From the NCBI GenBank assembly GCA_000488855.1, contig KI535285.1, forward strand, positions 55,554-119,553: a DNA stretch of 64,000 bases, given 5' to 3'. Source of the stretch: Eubacterium brachy ATCC 33089. Lineage in GTDB: Bacteria > Bacillota > Clostridia > Peptostreptococcales > Anaerovoracaceae. The notes under the pieces are model-generated. The model saw only the letters and a list, made by a program, of their open reading frames with translations, ran no database searches and was not told the DNA's origin. A program made the translations under genes and the position numbers. This document shows positions 26,099 through 35,353 of this stretch, piece by piece. Position 1 is the stretch's first letter, and every line of letters starts with the position of its first letter.

Positions 26099-27748
26099 AT
26101 GATATATAGTAAAATAAAGAGTATATCTTGTAAAAAGATTTTATCTTTTGCAATAGTTTTTGCTATGGTTATGGGGATAATGGGTATAAAAAATACTCAA
26201 TATTCCTATGCTCAAAACTCTGTGCAAATAAAAGATGCAAAAACGGGAATAATTTATGAAAGCGATTCAGGAGAGCTCACGGGAAAAGAAACTCTAGAAA
26301 TAACGGATGTAAATCTCTCATATGTAAATAATTTGCCAACCCATAATTTGACAGATGAACAAATTGAGAATCCTACTGATGAAGACATGAAAAAAATTTA
26401 TGACAATGCAAGAAAAATGTATTCCCAGACTATTTATAATGATTTTTCTAAGTCAGCTTTCAATGGTAGATATAAAACATTTATAACAAGTATGAAACGT
26501 GATGGCGAAAATTTTTCTCCTAAAAATGGCGGTAAGCTGTTAGTTCCTATACCAAAAGATTGGGACAAAAAAAATTTTAGTGCTTCCGTCTTTGCTTTTC
26601 AGAGAAGCACCCAGTATCCTGATGAAACTATGAGGATCGTAAACAGGGATGGTCAAGATTATCTTGAAATTACAGATACCAAAGAAAATATTAAGTCATC
26701 TAAGTATAGCCTTCTAAACAAAGAAAAGATGTATGGCAATATAGGTTTGGGGGAAATAAAAAAAAGGCTCGATGTATCCAAGCTTACTGAAGGTATATAT
26801 GAAGTTGAACCCGGGTTTTTAAAGGCTAACACTGAAAATATGTCATCAATGGCTGATGGAACTCTTCAACCTAAAGGATATTTAGTAGTAAACAAAGATG
26901 GCAGCAAGGAAGTGTATCTGAACTTTAAGCCTATTTATATGGCAGGAATGGAAGCTCATATGGCTACATTATGGAACAAGACCGATACCGATGTTACCCA
27001 TTTTGATTTTGTAACAGATAAAAACGGTGCCTTGGTAAGTAATGCCGGATTTGAACCAAATACTGAATTTGCTTGCCTAAAGTCAGCTAGAATAAAGCTC
27101 TCTGAAGATACTTATGATAAAGCAGGCTTTAAATATCACTTTAAGGTAATACCACCTGCTATGGGAGCTGGACAACCTTTTAAAGAAATTTACAAAACCC
27201 CTATTGAAGCAGATTTAGCATTCTATAGCGCAAAGAAATTAGAAAACTTTGATGTAAGTAAAATTCCTACTCATCAAAAGTCCGTGCTCAGAAGGTCTAT
27301 AGATAAGGCAAAGAGATTAGATTCATCCCACTACAGCAAAGAAACATACGATAAGTTGGCATCTGCCTTAGCCGATGGCGAAAAGTACTATGACCAATTG
27401 GACGGTAAGGATGCGGGAACGAATCAGGAAATTTCATCAGCCATAGCAAAAAAATCCGAAGCCATAGAAGCTGCCATTAAGGCTCTTAAACCGGGTGAAG
27501 CTAAGACTCCTGAAGAGTTGAATCCTAAGAAACCGGAAAAACAACCGGGTTCAAAAAACATACAAAATGCAAAGAAGACGAATAAATCGCAGAATAAAAA
27601 TTCATCAAAATCGCCTAAGGACAAGAAACAGCAGCCTAAAACAGGCGATAACATGGACTTAGCTCTTTATCTTGGATTGGCACTTCTGTCTGCAAGCACA
27701 GTGCTGGTTGTAAGAAACAAGAAAAATACAGAAAACAATAGTAAATAA
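26099..27748 (+). CDS. Cell-wall-anchored NEAT-like surface protein 2 (QPKTG)
   Basis: 549 residues from ATG 26099, which follows GTAGAGG; a longer frame from TTG 26054 would cover the operator. Same architecture as the preceding gene: signal peptide, unknown N-terminal domain, NEAT-like domain (SKEVYLNFKPIYMAGMEAH, ATLWNKTDTDVTHFDF, PPAMGAGQPF), FIVAR-like helices, Lys-rich linker, sorting signal QPKTG at 512-516, membrane stretch and a basic tail. The N-terminal halves have diverged clearly, while the FIVAR region is identical at DNA level over 101 bp (27380-27480), a sign of recent gene conversion. Unlike its neighbour it has its own iron-box-like operator. Confidence 0.75.
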   Translation: MIYSKIKSISCKKILSFAIVFAMVMGIMGIKNTQYSYAQNSVQIKDAKTGIIYESDSGELTGKETLEITDVNLSYVNNLPTHNLTDEQIENPTDEDMKKIYDNARKMYSQTIYNDFSKSAFNGRYKTFITSMKRDGENFSPKNGGKLLVPIPKDWDKKNFSASVFAFQRSTQYPDETMRIVNRDGQDYLEITDTKENIKSSKYSLLNKEKMYGNIGLGEIKKRLDVSKLTEGIYEVEPGFLKANTENMSSMADGTLQPKGYLVVNKDGSKEVYLNFKPIYMAGMEAHMATLWNKTDTDVTHFDFVTDKNGALVSNAGFEPNTEFACLKSARIKLSEDTYDKAGFKYHFKVIPPAMGAGQPFKEIYKTPIEADLAFYSAKKLENFDVSKIPTHQKSVLRRSIDKAKRLDSSHYSKETYDKLASALADGEKYYDQLDGKDAGTNQEISSAIAKKSEAIEAAIKALKPGEAKTPEELNPKKPEKQPGSKNIQNAKKTNKSQNKNSSKSPKDKKQQPKTGDNMDLALYLGLALLSASTVLVVRNKKNTENNSK

Positions 27749-27788
27749 ATATTATATGAGATATTGACAGGTTAATTGTTAATATCCG

Positions 27789-27832
27789 CAATGCCCCTAC
27801 TGACAGTTTCGTTGGTGGGGGTATTGTTTTTT
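27789..27832 (+). terminator. Terminator of NEAT-like protein 2 gene
   Basis: CAATGCCCCTAC / GTGGGGGTATTG stem followed by TTTTTT; a diverged copy of the terminator at 25877. Confidence 0.9.
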
Positions 27833-27874
27833 GTTATTAGCTTAACTACTTAAATAATCAAGGCATGCGTAAAA

Positions 27875-27900
27875 GAGCCGTAGCAAAAACGCTACGGCTC
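27875..27900 (-). terminator. Terminator of clpB
   Basis: Minus strand GAGCCGTAGC / GCTACGGCTC perfect stem, 6-nt loop, then TTTTAC. Lies 70 nt past clpB. Confidence 0.85.
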
Positions 27901-27967
27901 AGTGTTAGTTTGGAATTTATTTAAAGTAAAATATCATCCATTTGCTTTATACCACGTCAATCGCAAT

Positions 27968-30574
27968 TTAAGCCTTCTTTGAATTTTTGATGTTAAACTT
28001 CAAAGTTTCATCCATATTCTCAATCTCCACGCTATCTCCATCTACAACCTCACCACCGATTATCATCTTGGCAATTTCCGTTTCAATATATTTTTGCAAA
28101 TATCTCTTTACGGGTCTTGCACCATATTGCGGTGAATAGCTTTCACGACCTATCAATTTTAACGCATCATCTGAAACTACCAGTTTAATATCTCTTTCTT
28201 CCAATCTCGACTCGATACTCTTTAAACTCAACTTGATAATTTCAATTATCTCATCTTCTGACAGCGGTGTGAATACTATAATTTCATCTATTCTGTTGAT
28301 GAATTCCGGTCTGAAGTACGACTTCATATCATTCTCGACATCTTCCTTGACCTTTTCATCAATTTTACCACCATCGCTTACGGCGTCTATCAACTTATGG
28401 CTTCCGATATTAGAAGTCATAATCACAACGGTATTTTTAAAGTCTACAGTTCTGCCCTGATTATCCGTCAATCTGCCGTCGTCTAAAAGCTGTAACAAAA
28501 TATTGAAAACGTCCGGATGTGCTTTCTCAATTTCATCGAACAATATTACGCTGTAAGGTTTTCTGCGAACAGCCTCGGTGAGCTGTCCACCTTCGTCGTA
28601 TCCCACATATCCCGGAGGAGCTCCAACCAGTCTTGAGACGCTGTGTTTTTCCATGTATTCCGACATATCTATCCTTATGATATTTCGCTCCGAGTCGAAC
28701 AACGCCTCTGACAAAGCCTTAGCCAGCTCAGTCTTACCTACACCGGTAGGACCTAAGAATATAAATGAACCGATAGGTCTGTTCTCTGCCTTCAAACCTG
28801 CCCTCGCCCTCAAAATAGCCTGGCTTACGGCTTCAATTCCCTCTTCCTGACCGATGACTCTCTTATGCAAGATCTTTGGTAAATTCAAAAGCCTTTCCTT
28901 TTCGCTCTCAACCAATTTCGATACAGGCACACCGGTCCACTGTGAAACAACTTCCGCAATTTCTTCTTCGGAAACCTCTTCCTTCAAAATTCTGTGTTCC
29001 TTCGCCTCGTCCGCCTCTGCTTTTGCAGCTTCAAGTTCTTTTTCTTTTTCGGGAAGCGTTCCGTATTTCAGCGATGCCAATTTCTCCAAGTCGTAATGCC
29101 TTTCAGCAAGCTCAATTTCCTGTTTTAAATTTTCAATTTCGGTCTTTATATCTTTCACTCTGGATATGATTTTTTTCTCATTTTCCCACTGAGTCCTGAG
29201 AATGTCATTTTCTTCCTGCAACTGGGAAAGTTCCTTCTGAAGCTGCTCCATTCTCTTGACAGATGCCTTGTCTTTTTCCTTTCCTAAAGCCTGTTTCTCT
29301 ATTTCCAACTGCATAACTCTTCTGGAAATTTGATCCAGTTCAGTTGGCATGGAATCGATTTCAGTTCTGATTTTAGATGCCGCCTCATCCATTAAATCTA
29401 TCGCTTTATCAGGTAAGAATCTATCTGTTATGTATCTATCTGACAACACGGCACAGGCTATCAAAGCGTTGTCCGTAATCCTCACACCGTGGTGAATTTC
29501 AAATTTCTCCTTCAATCCACGCAGAATCGATATGGTGTCTTCTACTGTTGGCTGATCCACCATAACTCTTTGAAACCTTCTCTCCAGTGCCGCATCCTTT
29601 TCAATGTATTTTCTGTACTCATCTAAAGTTGTCGCACCTATGCAGTGAAGCTCTCCTCTCGCTAATTTTGGTTTTAACAAGTTGCCCGCATCCATGGACC
29701 CCTCGGTTTTTCCGGCGCCTACTATGTTGTGAATTTCATCGATGAACAGAATTATCCTACCTTCGCTTTTTTCTATTTCGTCTAATACAGCCTTCAACCG
29801 CTCTTCAAATTCTCCTCTGTATTTTGCTCCCGCAATTAACGCACCCATATCGAGAGCGTAAATAGTTTTATCTTTAAGCCCTTCCGGAACATCTCCTTTA
29901 AGTATTCTCTGTGCCAAACCTTCCACTACGGCTGTTTTGCCCACGCCTGGTTCACCTATTAGAACCGGATTGTTTTTCGTTCTTCTGGACAATATCCTTA
30001 TGGCATGTCTGATTTCTTCATCTCTGCCAATTACGGGATCAAGTTTTCCATCTTTTGCCATTTCAACTAGATCTCTACCGTATTTTTCAAGAGCTTCATA
30101 AGTTTCTTCCGGATTTTGGGTCGTAATCCTATGACTACCCCTAATTTCTTCCAGGGCTTTCATGAAACTTTCCTTCTCTATTCCGTAATCCTTTAATTTT
30201 TTTCCGTTTATCCTGTCATTTAACTCTATTATAGCCAAATAAATGTGTTCAACGCTCACGAAGTCATCGCCAAAACTCCTGCAAATCTCTTCTCCCTTTA
30301 GCAACAGTTTGGTCAGACTGTTACCTGCATACATCTGAGAAGCCCCGCCTGAAATTTTCGGCAACTTTTCTATCTCTTTATTTAAGTCTCTTTTCAGCTC
30401 GTCCGCATCGACTGACATGTACTTTAAAATTTTTGAAATCAGCCCATCTTGTTGAACTATCAGAGCCATGTGTAGATGAATTGCTTCAAGTTGTTGATTT
30501 CCTTGTTCAATTCCCATATTTTGTGCATTCTGCAATGCTTCCTGCAATCTATTTGTGTATTTTTCTATGTTCAT
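27968..30574 (-). CDS. clpB: Protein disaggregase ClpB
   Basis: 868 residues, full length. Hexameric AAA+ unfoldase that works with DnaK on aggregates. N-domain (1-145), AAA1 with Walker [17 protein letters not shown] near 203 and [15 protein letters not shown], coiled-coil M-domain (about 400-525, Glu/Lys/Leu-rich), AAA2 with [16 protein letters not shown] near 605 and [14 protein letters not shown]. The M-domain distinguishes it from ClpA/C/E, and there is no IGF/L loop for ClpP. A perfect CIRCE element upstream puts it under HrcA control. Monocistronic. Confidence 0.97.
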   Translation of the reverse strand: MNIEKYTNRLQEALQNAQNMGIEQGNQQLEAIHLHMALIVQQDGLISKILKYMSVDADELKRDLNKEIEKLPKISGGASQMYAGNSLTKLLLKGEEICRSFGDDFVSVEHIYLAIIELNDRINGKKLKDYGIEKESFMKALEEIRGSHRITTQNPEETYEALEKYGRDLVEMAKDGKLDPVIGRDEEIRHAIRILSRRTKNNPVLIGEPGVGKTAVVEGLAQRILKGDVPEGLKDKTIYALDMGALIAGAKYRGEFEERLKAVLDEIEKSEGRIILFIDEIHNIVGAGKTEGSMDAGNLLKPKLARGELHCIGATTLDEYRKYIEKDAALERRFQRVMVDQPTVEDTISILRGLKEKFEIHHGVRITDNALIACAVLSDRYITDRFLPDKAIDLMDEAASKIRTEIDSMPTELDQISRRVMQLEIEKQALGKEKDKASVKRMEQLQKELSQLQEENDILRTQWENEKKIISRVKDIKTEIENLKQEIELAERHYDLEKLASLKYGTLPEKEKELEAAKAEADEAKEHRILKEEVSEEEIAEVVSQWTGVPVSKLVESEKERLLNLPKILHKRVIGQEEGIEAVSQAILRARAGLKAENRPIGSFIFLGPTGVGKTELAKALSEALFDSERNIIRIDMSEYMEKHSVSRLVGAPPGYVGYDEGGQLTEAVRRKPYSVILFDEIEKAHPDVFNILLQLLDDGRLTDNQGRTVDFKNTVVIMTSNIGSHKLIDAVSDGGKIDEKVKEDVENDMKSYFRPEFINRIDEIIVFTPLSEDEIIEIIKLSLKSIESRLEERDIKLVVSDDALKLIGRESYSPQYGARPVKRYLQKYIETEIAKMIIGGEVVDGDSVEIENMDETLKFNIKNSKKA

Positions 30575-30642
30575 AATACACCTCCCTTAACTTATTCTCT
30601 ATATTTATTCTAATACTGACAGAAGCAAAAAGCAAGAACTTT

Positions 30643-30669
30643 TTAGCACTCATTCACTTAGAGTGCTAA
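30643..30669. promoter_or_regulatory. CIRCE element (HrcA operator)
   Basis: TTAGCACTC, nine spacer bases, GAGTGCTAA: exact consensus arms and spacing, about 70 nt before clpB. Heat-shock repressor HrcA binds here. Confidence 0.97.
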
Positions 30670-30805
30670 CAAGTTACAATTTCCCCTAAAATCTCTATAA
30701 ATTTCAACATTTTTTTAAATATATAAATTCTGTCACTTTACTTTTTCATATTTATTCGCTGCATTTGTCCATTTACCGGATCTTATCTTTTTGATACAAA
30801 AACTT

Positions 30806-30842
30806 AAAAGGCAAAACAGTCAATTCCGCTGTTTTGCCTTTT
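30806..30842. terminator. Terminator of the metal ATPase operon
   Basis: AAAAGGCAAAACAG / CTGTTTTGCCTTTT perfect 14-bp stem with 9-nt loop; A/T flanks let it work in both directions. Lies 60 nt past the P-type ATPase stop. Confidence 0.85.
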
Positions 30843-30902
30843 CTACTTTTTCCATTCTATCAATATTACACTTTTTTCGTCATCCGTAATAAAAGTCAAT
30901 CT

Positions 30903-33071
30903 TTATACTTCAGCCTGCTGCAAATTTTCTGTAATTTCATCAATATCTTCAAAGTCAACTTCTATGGCTTCCATTGTCGATTTCTTCTCCAACAACGGTG
31001 TCATGCTGTGCAATCCGACACCGAGAGTCGATGCGTTGTGCAATAGAGCCGATGTTCCCGGCTGTAACACACCTGCAAGACCCAATCCTATCAACCCCAA
31101 GTTGAATCCCATGACGAATCTATAATTTGCGCTTATTCTCTTTACCAACTGATTGCTTATTCTCTTCAACGTTACGACTTCAAATAAGTCTCTTCCCGAA
31201 ATTGTAACATCTGAAATTTCTCTGGCTATTTGTGCTCCATCGCTAATTGCTATTCCCGCATCTGCCGCTGACAATGCCGGTGAATCGTTTATACCGTCGC
31301 CAACCATGATCACTTTCCTGCCCGACGCCTTCTCGGCTTCCACAAACCTGGCTTTATCTTCGGGAAGCACTTCCGCATAATATTTGTCTACACCGACTTT
31401 TTCAGCTATGGCTTTCGCAGTCCTCTCACTATCTCCTGTCATCATGACAACATTTTTTATTCCGGCTTCTTTCAATGCGCTAACAATGCCTACAGCCTCT
31501 TCTCTCAGAGGATCCTCGATGCATATCACTGCTGCCAACTCCCCTGCGATGGAGAGATATAAATGCGAATATTCCTCAGGTAAATTGTCCAGTTTTTCCT
31601 GTTCTAATGGATTCACTTGCGTATTCTCATCTTCGAATATGAAGTGATGGCTTCCTATTATAACCTTTTTACCCTCTACCTCAGATGAAATTCCGTGAGC
31701 TACCACATATTCCACCTTGCTGTGCAATTCCTCGTGAGTTATGCCTTCTTCCAACGCTTGATTTACCACTGCATTGGCTACGGAATGCGGGAAGTGCTCT
31801 TCCAGACACGCAGCCATTCTGAGCATTTCTCTTCTCTCTCTATCTCCGAAGGTTATGATTTCGGCAACTTTCGGCTGTGCTTTCGTGAATGTCCCCGTCT
31901 TGTCGAATACGACAGTTTCCGCTTCCGCTATCGCTTCCAGAAATTTTCCACCTTTGACAGTTATCGAATGGTCCTGAGCCTCTTTCATAGCCGATAAAAC
32001 TGCTATGGGCATGGACAGTTTCAATGCACATGAAAAATCTACCAACAATACGGTCAATGCCTTTGTTATATTTCTCGTAATGCCGTAGACTCCCAGCGTT
32101 CCGAGGAATGTCAACGGCACCAGTCTGTCTGCAAGGTGTTCCGCTTTGCTTTCCAAAGAAGACTTCAACTTTTCAGAGTCTTCGATCATGGATACTATTT
32201 TCTCATATCTAGTCGCACCGGCTGCCTGTTTAACCTTGATCAGCAGTTCTCCCTCTTCAACGACTGTGCCTGCATAAACGTATGCACCGTGTTCTTTTTT
32301 CACGGGAATCCCTTCACCTGTCAACGATGCCTGATTTACCATTGCTTCTCCGCTGTCTACAATACCGTCCAAGGCTATCATATTTCCCATATGTACAGCT
32401 ATTAAGTCATCTTCCTTGACATCTCTGATATCCGTTAATATCTCTCCGTCTTCCGTCTTTAACCATACTTTTTCTATGTTCAACGACATGCTCTGTGCCA
32501 AGTCTGCAACAGATTTTTTATGCGTCCACTCTTCTAAAATTTCTCCGATTCCGAGCAGGAACATGATGGAGCTCGCCGTTGTAAAGTCTCGTCTCGCCAG
32601 CGAAACTCCTATTGCTGTGGCATCCAACACCGGAACTTCCAATTTTCTCTTCCACAGAAGCGAAATGCCTTCTTTTAAGAATTTTATGGATTCCAATGTG
32701 ATTTTTGCAACTCCGAGTGGATACGGCAAAAACCACTTACAAGCATACCTCACCATAATTTTTTTAATTAACTTTTCCTTGTATGTTACCATCAGCTCTC
32801 TGCTGGTATTTTCCGGAACCAGTGCCAGAACATCTTCATCATCGAAAGAGAAATCGTTTAACTTTTCCATTATGTCGTCTCTCACACCTTTATCTCCTAC
32901 GTGCGAAAATGCCACATCACCGGTTCTCTCATACACCTTGGCAGATGTCACACCATCTAAAGAAAGCAGATAATATTGCATTATATCTGCTTCTCTGAAA
33001 GATAGTTTTCTTTTATCTTCAATGGAAAATCTAATTCTTTTCTTTATCTCATGTTGTATTTTTATTTGCAT
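30903..33071 (-). CDS. P1B-type heavy metal-transporting ATPase
   Basis: 723 residues from ATG 33071 (AAAGGTG upstream, 14 nt after the previous stop). Exports or moves a metal ion across the membrane. A degenerate HMA-like N-terminus (1-75) has no CxxC. Actuator TGE loop in SLTGEGIPV; phosphorylation site DKTGTFTKA; hinge MVGDGINDSPAL. The membrane metal site reads SCALKLSMP instead of CPC/CPH, and the last helices contain LHNASTLGVGLHSM. This pattern is seen in the CtpC/CtpD-related group rather than CopA or ZntA, so Mn, Zn, Fe or Co are all possible. Operon with a PacL-like small protein and a 26-residue peptide. Metal unknown. Confidence 0.9.
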   Translation of the reverse strand: MQIKIQHEIKKRIRFSIEDKRKLSFREADIMQYYLLSLDGVTSAKVYERTGDVAFSHVGDKGVRDDIMEKLNDFSFDDEDVLALVPENTSRELMVTYKEKLIKKIMVRYACKWFLPYPLGVAKITLESIKFLKEGISLLWKRKLEVPVLDATAIGVSLARRDFTTASSIMFLLGIGEILEEWTHKKSVADLAQSMSLNIEKVWLKTEDGEILTDIRDVKEDDLIAVHMGNMIALDGIVDSGEAMVNQASLTGEGIPVKKEHGAYVYAGTVVEEGELLIKVKQAAGATRYEKIVSMIEDSEKLKSSLESKAEHLADRLVPLTFLGTLGVYGITRNITKALTVLLVDFSCALKLSMPIAVLSAMKEAQDHSITVKGGKFLEAIAEAETVVFDKTGTFTKAQPKVAEIITFGDRERREMLRMAACLEEHFPHSVANAVVNQALEEGITHEELHSKVEYVVAHGISSEVEGKKVIIGSHHFIFEDENTQVNPLEQEKLDNLPEEYSHLYLSIAGELAAVICIEDPLREEAVGIVSALKEAGIKNVVMMTGDSERTAKAIAEKVGVDKYYAEVLPEDKARFVEAEKASGRKVIMVGDGINDSPALSAADAGIAISDGAQIAREISDVTISGRDLFEVVTLKRISNQLVKRISANYRFVMGFNLGLIGLGLAGVLQPGTSALLHNASTLGVGLHSMTPLLEKKSTMEAIEVDFEDIDEITENLQQAEV

Positions 33072-33084
33072 TACAAGCCCACCT

Positions 33085-33366
33085 TTATGCTTCCGGCTGA
33101 GCTTTTGCGTCTGCTTGTTCCGCCTTTTCTTCTTTTGCTTCATTTACTTCTTTTGCTTCGGCTATTACATCTTCAACATTTTCCTGCACTTTTGTAACGG
33201 TGTTCATAATGCCCTCTTTAGCCTTCAATACAGCTGCAGTAGTTTGAACTGCCGCCTTCTTAAAACAAGGGCAAGCTACTACTTTGGAACCTACGCTCCC
33301 TGCTATCATTCCACCTATAAATAACGCTGTACATCTCACTGCCTTCTTTGCTATAAAGTTTATCAT
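33085..33366 (-). CDS. PacL-like small membrane protein (DUF6110/DUF1490-like), ATPase partner
   Basis: 93 residues. Short N-terminus MINFIAKKAVR, one hydrophobic helix (about 12-32, with glycines GGMIAGSVGSK), the motif ACPCF, and a long Ala/Glu/Lys helix rich in acidic residues ending DAKAQPEA. The architecture (membrane helix, Cys motif, acidic tail) matches small proteins encoded beside P1B ATPases; in Mycobacterium tuberculosis the DUF1490 proteins PacL bind metal and stabilise CtpC-type pumps. ATG 33366 follows AAGGAGGAA. The ATPase gene begins 14 nt after its stop. Function by analogy only. Confidence 0.75.
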   Translation of the reverse strand: MINFIAKKAVRCTALFIGGMIAGSVGSKVVACPCFKKAAVQTTAAVLKAKEGIMNTVTKVQENVEDVIAEAKEVNEAKEEKAEQADAKAQPEA

Positions 33367-33436
33367 CTCATTTCCTCCTTAAACTTCTCTACTCGATTTT
33401 CATTTCTGATTTAATATGACTTCGTAAATCTTTTTA

Positions 33437-33517
33437 TTACTTTCTTTTGTATCCCGTCAAGAATACCATTCCCATGCACAATACCATTGCCCATGCCCAA
33501 AATCTATGCTGTTTCAC
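33437..33517 (-). CDS. 26-residue membrane peptide at the head of the metal ATPase operon
   Basis: GTG start at 33517, five bases after AGGAGG, a strong ribosome binding site. The peptide begins MKQHRFWAWAMV, has a hydrophobic, Met-rich single helix (WAMVLCMGMVFLTG) and a basic YKRK end. It lies 70 nt before the PacL-like gene and directly after the likely promoter, so it is the first gene of the operon. No family recognised. The strong ribosome binding site and transmembrane-like composition argue for a real gene; short length is the main doubt. Confidence 0.6.
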   Translation of the reverse strand: MKQHRFWAWAMVLCMGMVFLTGYKRK

Positions 33518-33565
33518 CTTACCCTCCTATTCTCTGTTATGCCATAGTGAACGATATATATATCC

Positions 33566-33594
33566 ATTGTCAATATAATGACTTTTTTGACAAT
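33566..33594. promoter_or_regulatory. Putative operator of the metal ATPase operon
   Basis: ATTGTCA, 15 bp, TGACAAT inverted repeat. The left arm contains the minus-strand -35 candidate TTGACA. Placement about 50-80 nt before the 26-residue peptide fits a repressor site; the regulator is unknown. Confidence 0.4.
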
Positions 33595-34220
33595 TCCTCG
33601 TTATAATTTATTCATTAACCTTCAATTTTATTCACTAATATTTTAATTTTTATTCACTGATATTTTGAGTGTATAATTTCGGTAAATAATAAAATCAGCT
33701 GATAAGATTCAAGGATTTTGATTTTTTGCAAAACACCTATAAACACATGTATTGACCCTCTGCTACTCTATCAAATCTCCCAATGATTACATCGAAAATC
33801 GCTTTATAAAACATTTTGTAATCTGTGGTTTAATGCTACCACTTATTCAGAGTCATTGTCAACTGAAAATTCACAGTTTTTTCTCACATTTCAACTGTTT
33901 TTAGCACCTTTAAACTCATTTATAATCACGGATATTAGATTCCTCTAACAGCTGATATTTTGAAACCGTTCAGCTGCAGCAAATTTTTTTCTCGTAAATT
34001 AGGGATTTCTATTGCAGTTCATTATAGTAAGTTCTCATTTTTATACAAATTTGTAGGGGGTGACTACTAATATCCACCCCCTAGTTATAAATTGAATTAA
34101 CACCTGTATTCCTTTGATTTTTTTTGAATACAATTACAATTGTTTCTACTACTATCAGTTCTATCAGACGGTTTTTAATCATGGGGCTGTTTCTACGGCT
34201 CAACTGTTTATCCGGTTGGA
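33595..34220. other. AT-rich intergenic region, 626 bp
   Basis: No gene seen in six frames. The only structure is a hairpin at 34055-34084 (TAGGGGGTG / CACCCCCTA, 12-nt loop), a probable terminator of the toroid lipoprotein gene although without a T-run, and several TTATTCACT repeats near 33608-33660. Confidence 0.5.
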
Positions 34221-35162
34221 CTATTTCTCCAGTTCAAATAATTTCAGTCCCATTTTCTGCAACTTCATACTCGTCAGTGCCAGAAGAGCTTTTTCTGTTG
34301 CAACGACATTTCTTTTCCTCTCCCCTTTGGTGTTCACATATCCGTTTTTAGTCTTGTATAACAAGAGTCCGTCAAATAATGATTTCCCATCTTTGATGAA
34401 TTGCTTTTCACTTATAGGGTCTTTTCCCAGAGATGTCAATGCAATTATCATCTCCGCTGTAGATTCACAGCTTCCCATAGAACCGTCATCTTCCTGCAAT
34501 CTGCTCAGCCCGTCCATCCATTTTTCTACATTGGCATTTACAGAGATGTCTTCTCTGTTCTTATAGTAACTGAGTCCCTGAATAGCTCTGATTGCAAGAT
34601 TTGCACTCTTTTTATCCGTATATCTTTGCCCTTCATTTATATCCCTGATCAAAGCTTTGATGTATTCGTTTTCATCCGGTAATGCAACTCCTGTCATTTG
34701 AGACAAAATCAACGCAAATGAAATTGCATCCGGACCTTGTTTTCTGATTTTTTCGAAATCTTTTACGTATTTTGTAATGTCATAACCGTCAACGTTCTCG
34801 GGGTTTTCTCCAATGAGTTTGACCCCTATTGCCGTTATTTCGCATTTCGTATAATCCTCTCTATCTAAAACTCCATTTTGACTGCTCAATTTTCTTTTGA
34901 CATCATCGTAGAACTCTTCCTGGTATCTATCCGTTGCGGCATTTTTAACTCCGCTCTTTATCAATCCTATCAACGACCATGCACCGCCTGAAAGTCCGAT
35001 ATTGCCCTTAGGTGAAATCTCTTTAACGCTCTTTACTGTAAATTCCGTCTCTTCTTTCAGTCTGTTGTCAGCGTTGTCGATTTTACAACTTGTAAAACCC
35101 ACTGCTATCATAATTCCCATAATGACAGTGACAATTTTGTTTCTCTTCACAGATTTTCTCAA
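34221..35162 (-). CDS. Lipoprotein with terpenoid-cyclase/prenyltransferase-like toroid fold
   Basis: 313 residues if read from TTG 35162, which has AAAGGAG 10 nt upstream and gives an ideal lipoprotein signal: MRKSVKRNK, hydrophobic core, lipobox FTSC. Longer in-frame starts (35192, 35204) have no binding site. The body shows helical-pair repeats of the alpha-alpha toroid type: ANLAIRAIQGLSYYKNRED, LSRLQEDDGSMGSCESTAEMIIALTSLGKD, and NGYVNTKGERKRNVVATEKALLALTS. The family covers protein prenyltransferases, complement C3d-like and intrinsic-factor-like folds; the catalytic zinc residues are not evident, so a binding role at the surface is more likely. Ligand unknown. Monocistronic. Confidence 0.65.
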   Translation of the reverse strand: MRKSVKRNKIVTVIMGIMIAVGFTSCKIDNADNRLKEETEFTVKSVKEISPKGNIGLSGGAWSLIGLIKSGVKNAATDRYQEEFYDDVKRKLSSQNGVLDREDYTKCEITAIGVKLIGENPENVDGYDITKYVKDFEKIRKQGPDAISFALILSQMTGVALPDENEYIKALIRDINEGQRYTDKKSANLAIRAIQGLSYYKNREDISVNANVEKWMDGLSRLQEDDGSMGSCESTAEMIIALTSLGKDPISEKQFIKDGKSLFDGLLLYKTKNGYVNTKGERKRNVVATEKALLALTSMKLQKMGLKLFELEK

Positions 35163-35293
35163 CTGTTCGTTTCTCCTTTCAATATTATTCATATAAAACG
35201 GCAACGTCTCGTTGGAATTCTATCCGCTTTTTCATATCCTTTCGTATATCGTTTTTCATTCTATCATATAAACATCACATAGTAAACTGTTCA

Positions 35294-35322
35294 TTTACTT
35301 TGACTATTTAATATGGTATAAT
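35294..35322 (+). promoter_or_regulatory. Promoter of citrate synthase gene
   Basis: -35 TTTACT, 17-bp spacer, -10 TATAAT preceded by TGG (extended -10), 32 nt before the start codon. Confidence 0.65.
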
Positions 35323-35353
35323 TACTTTCATACTTTGAAAGGAGGCGGTATAA

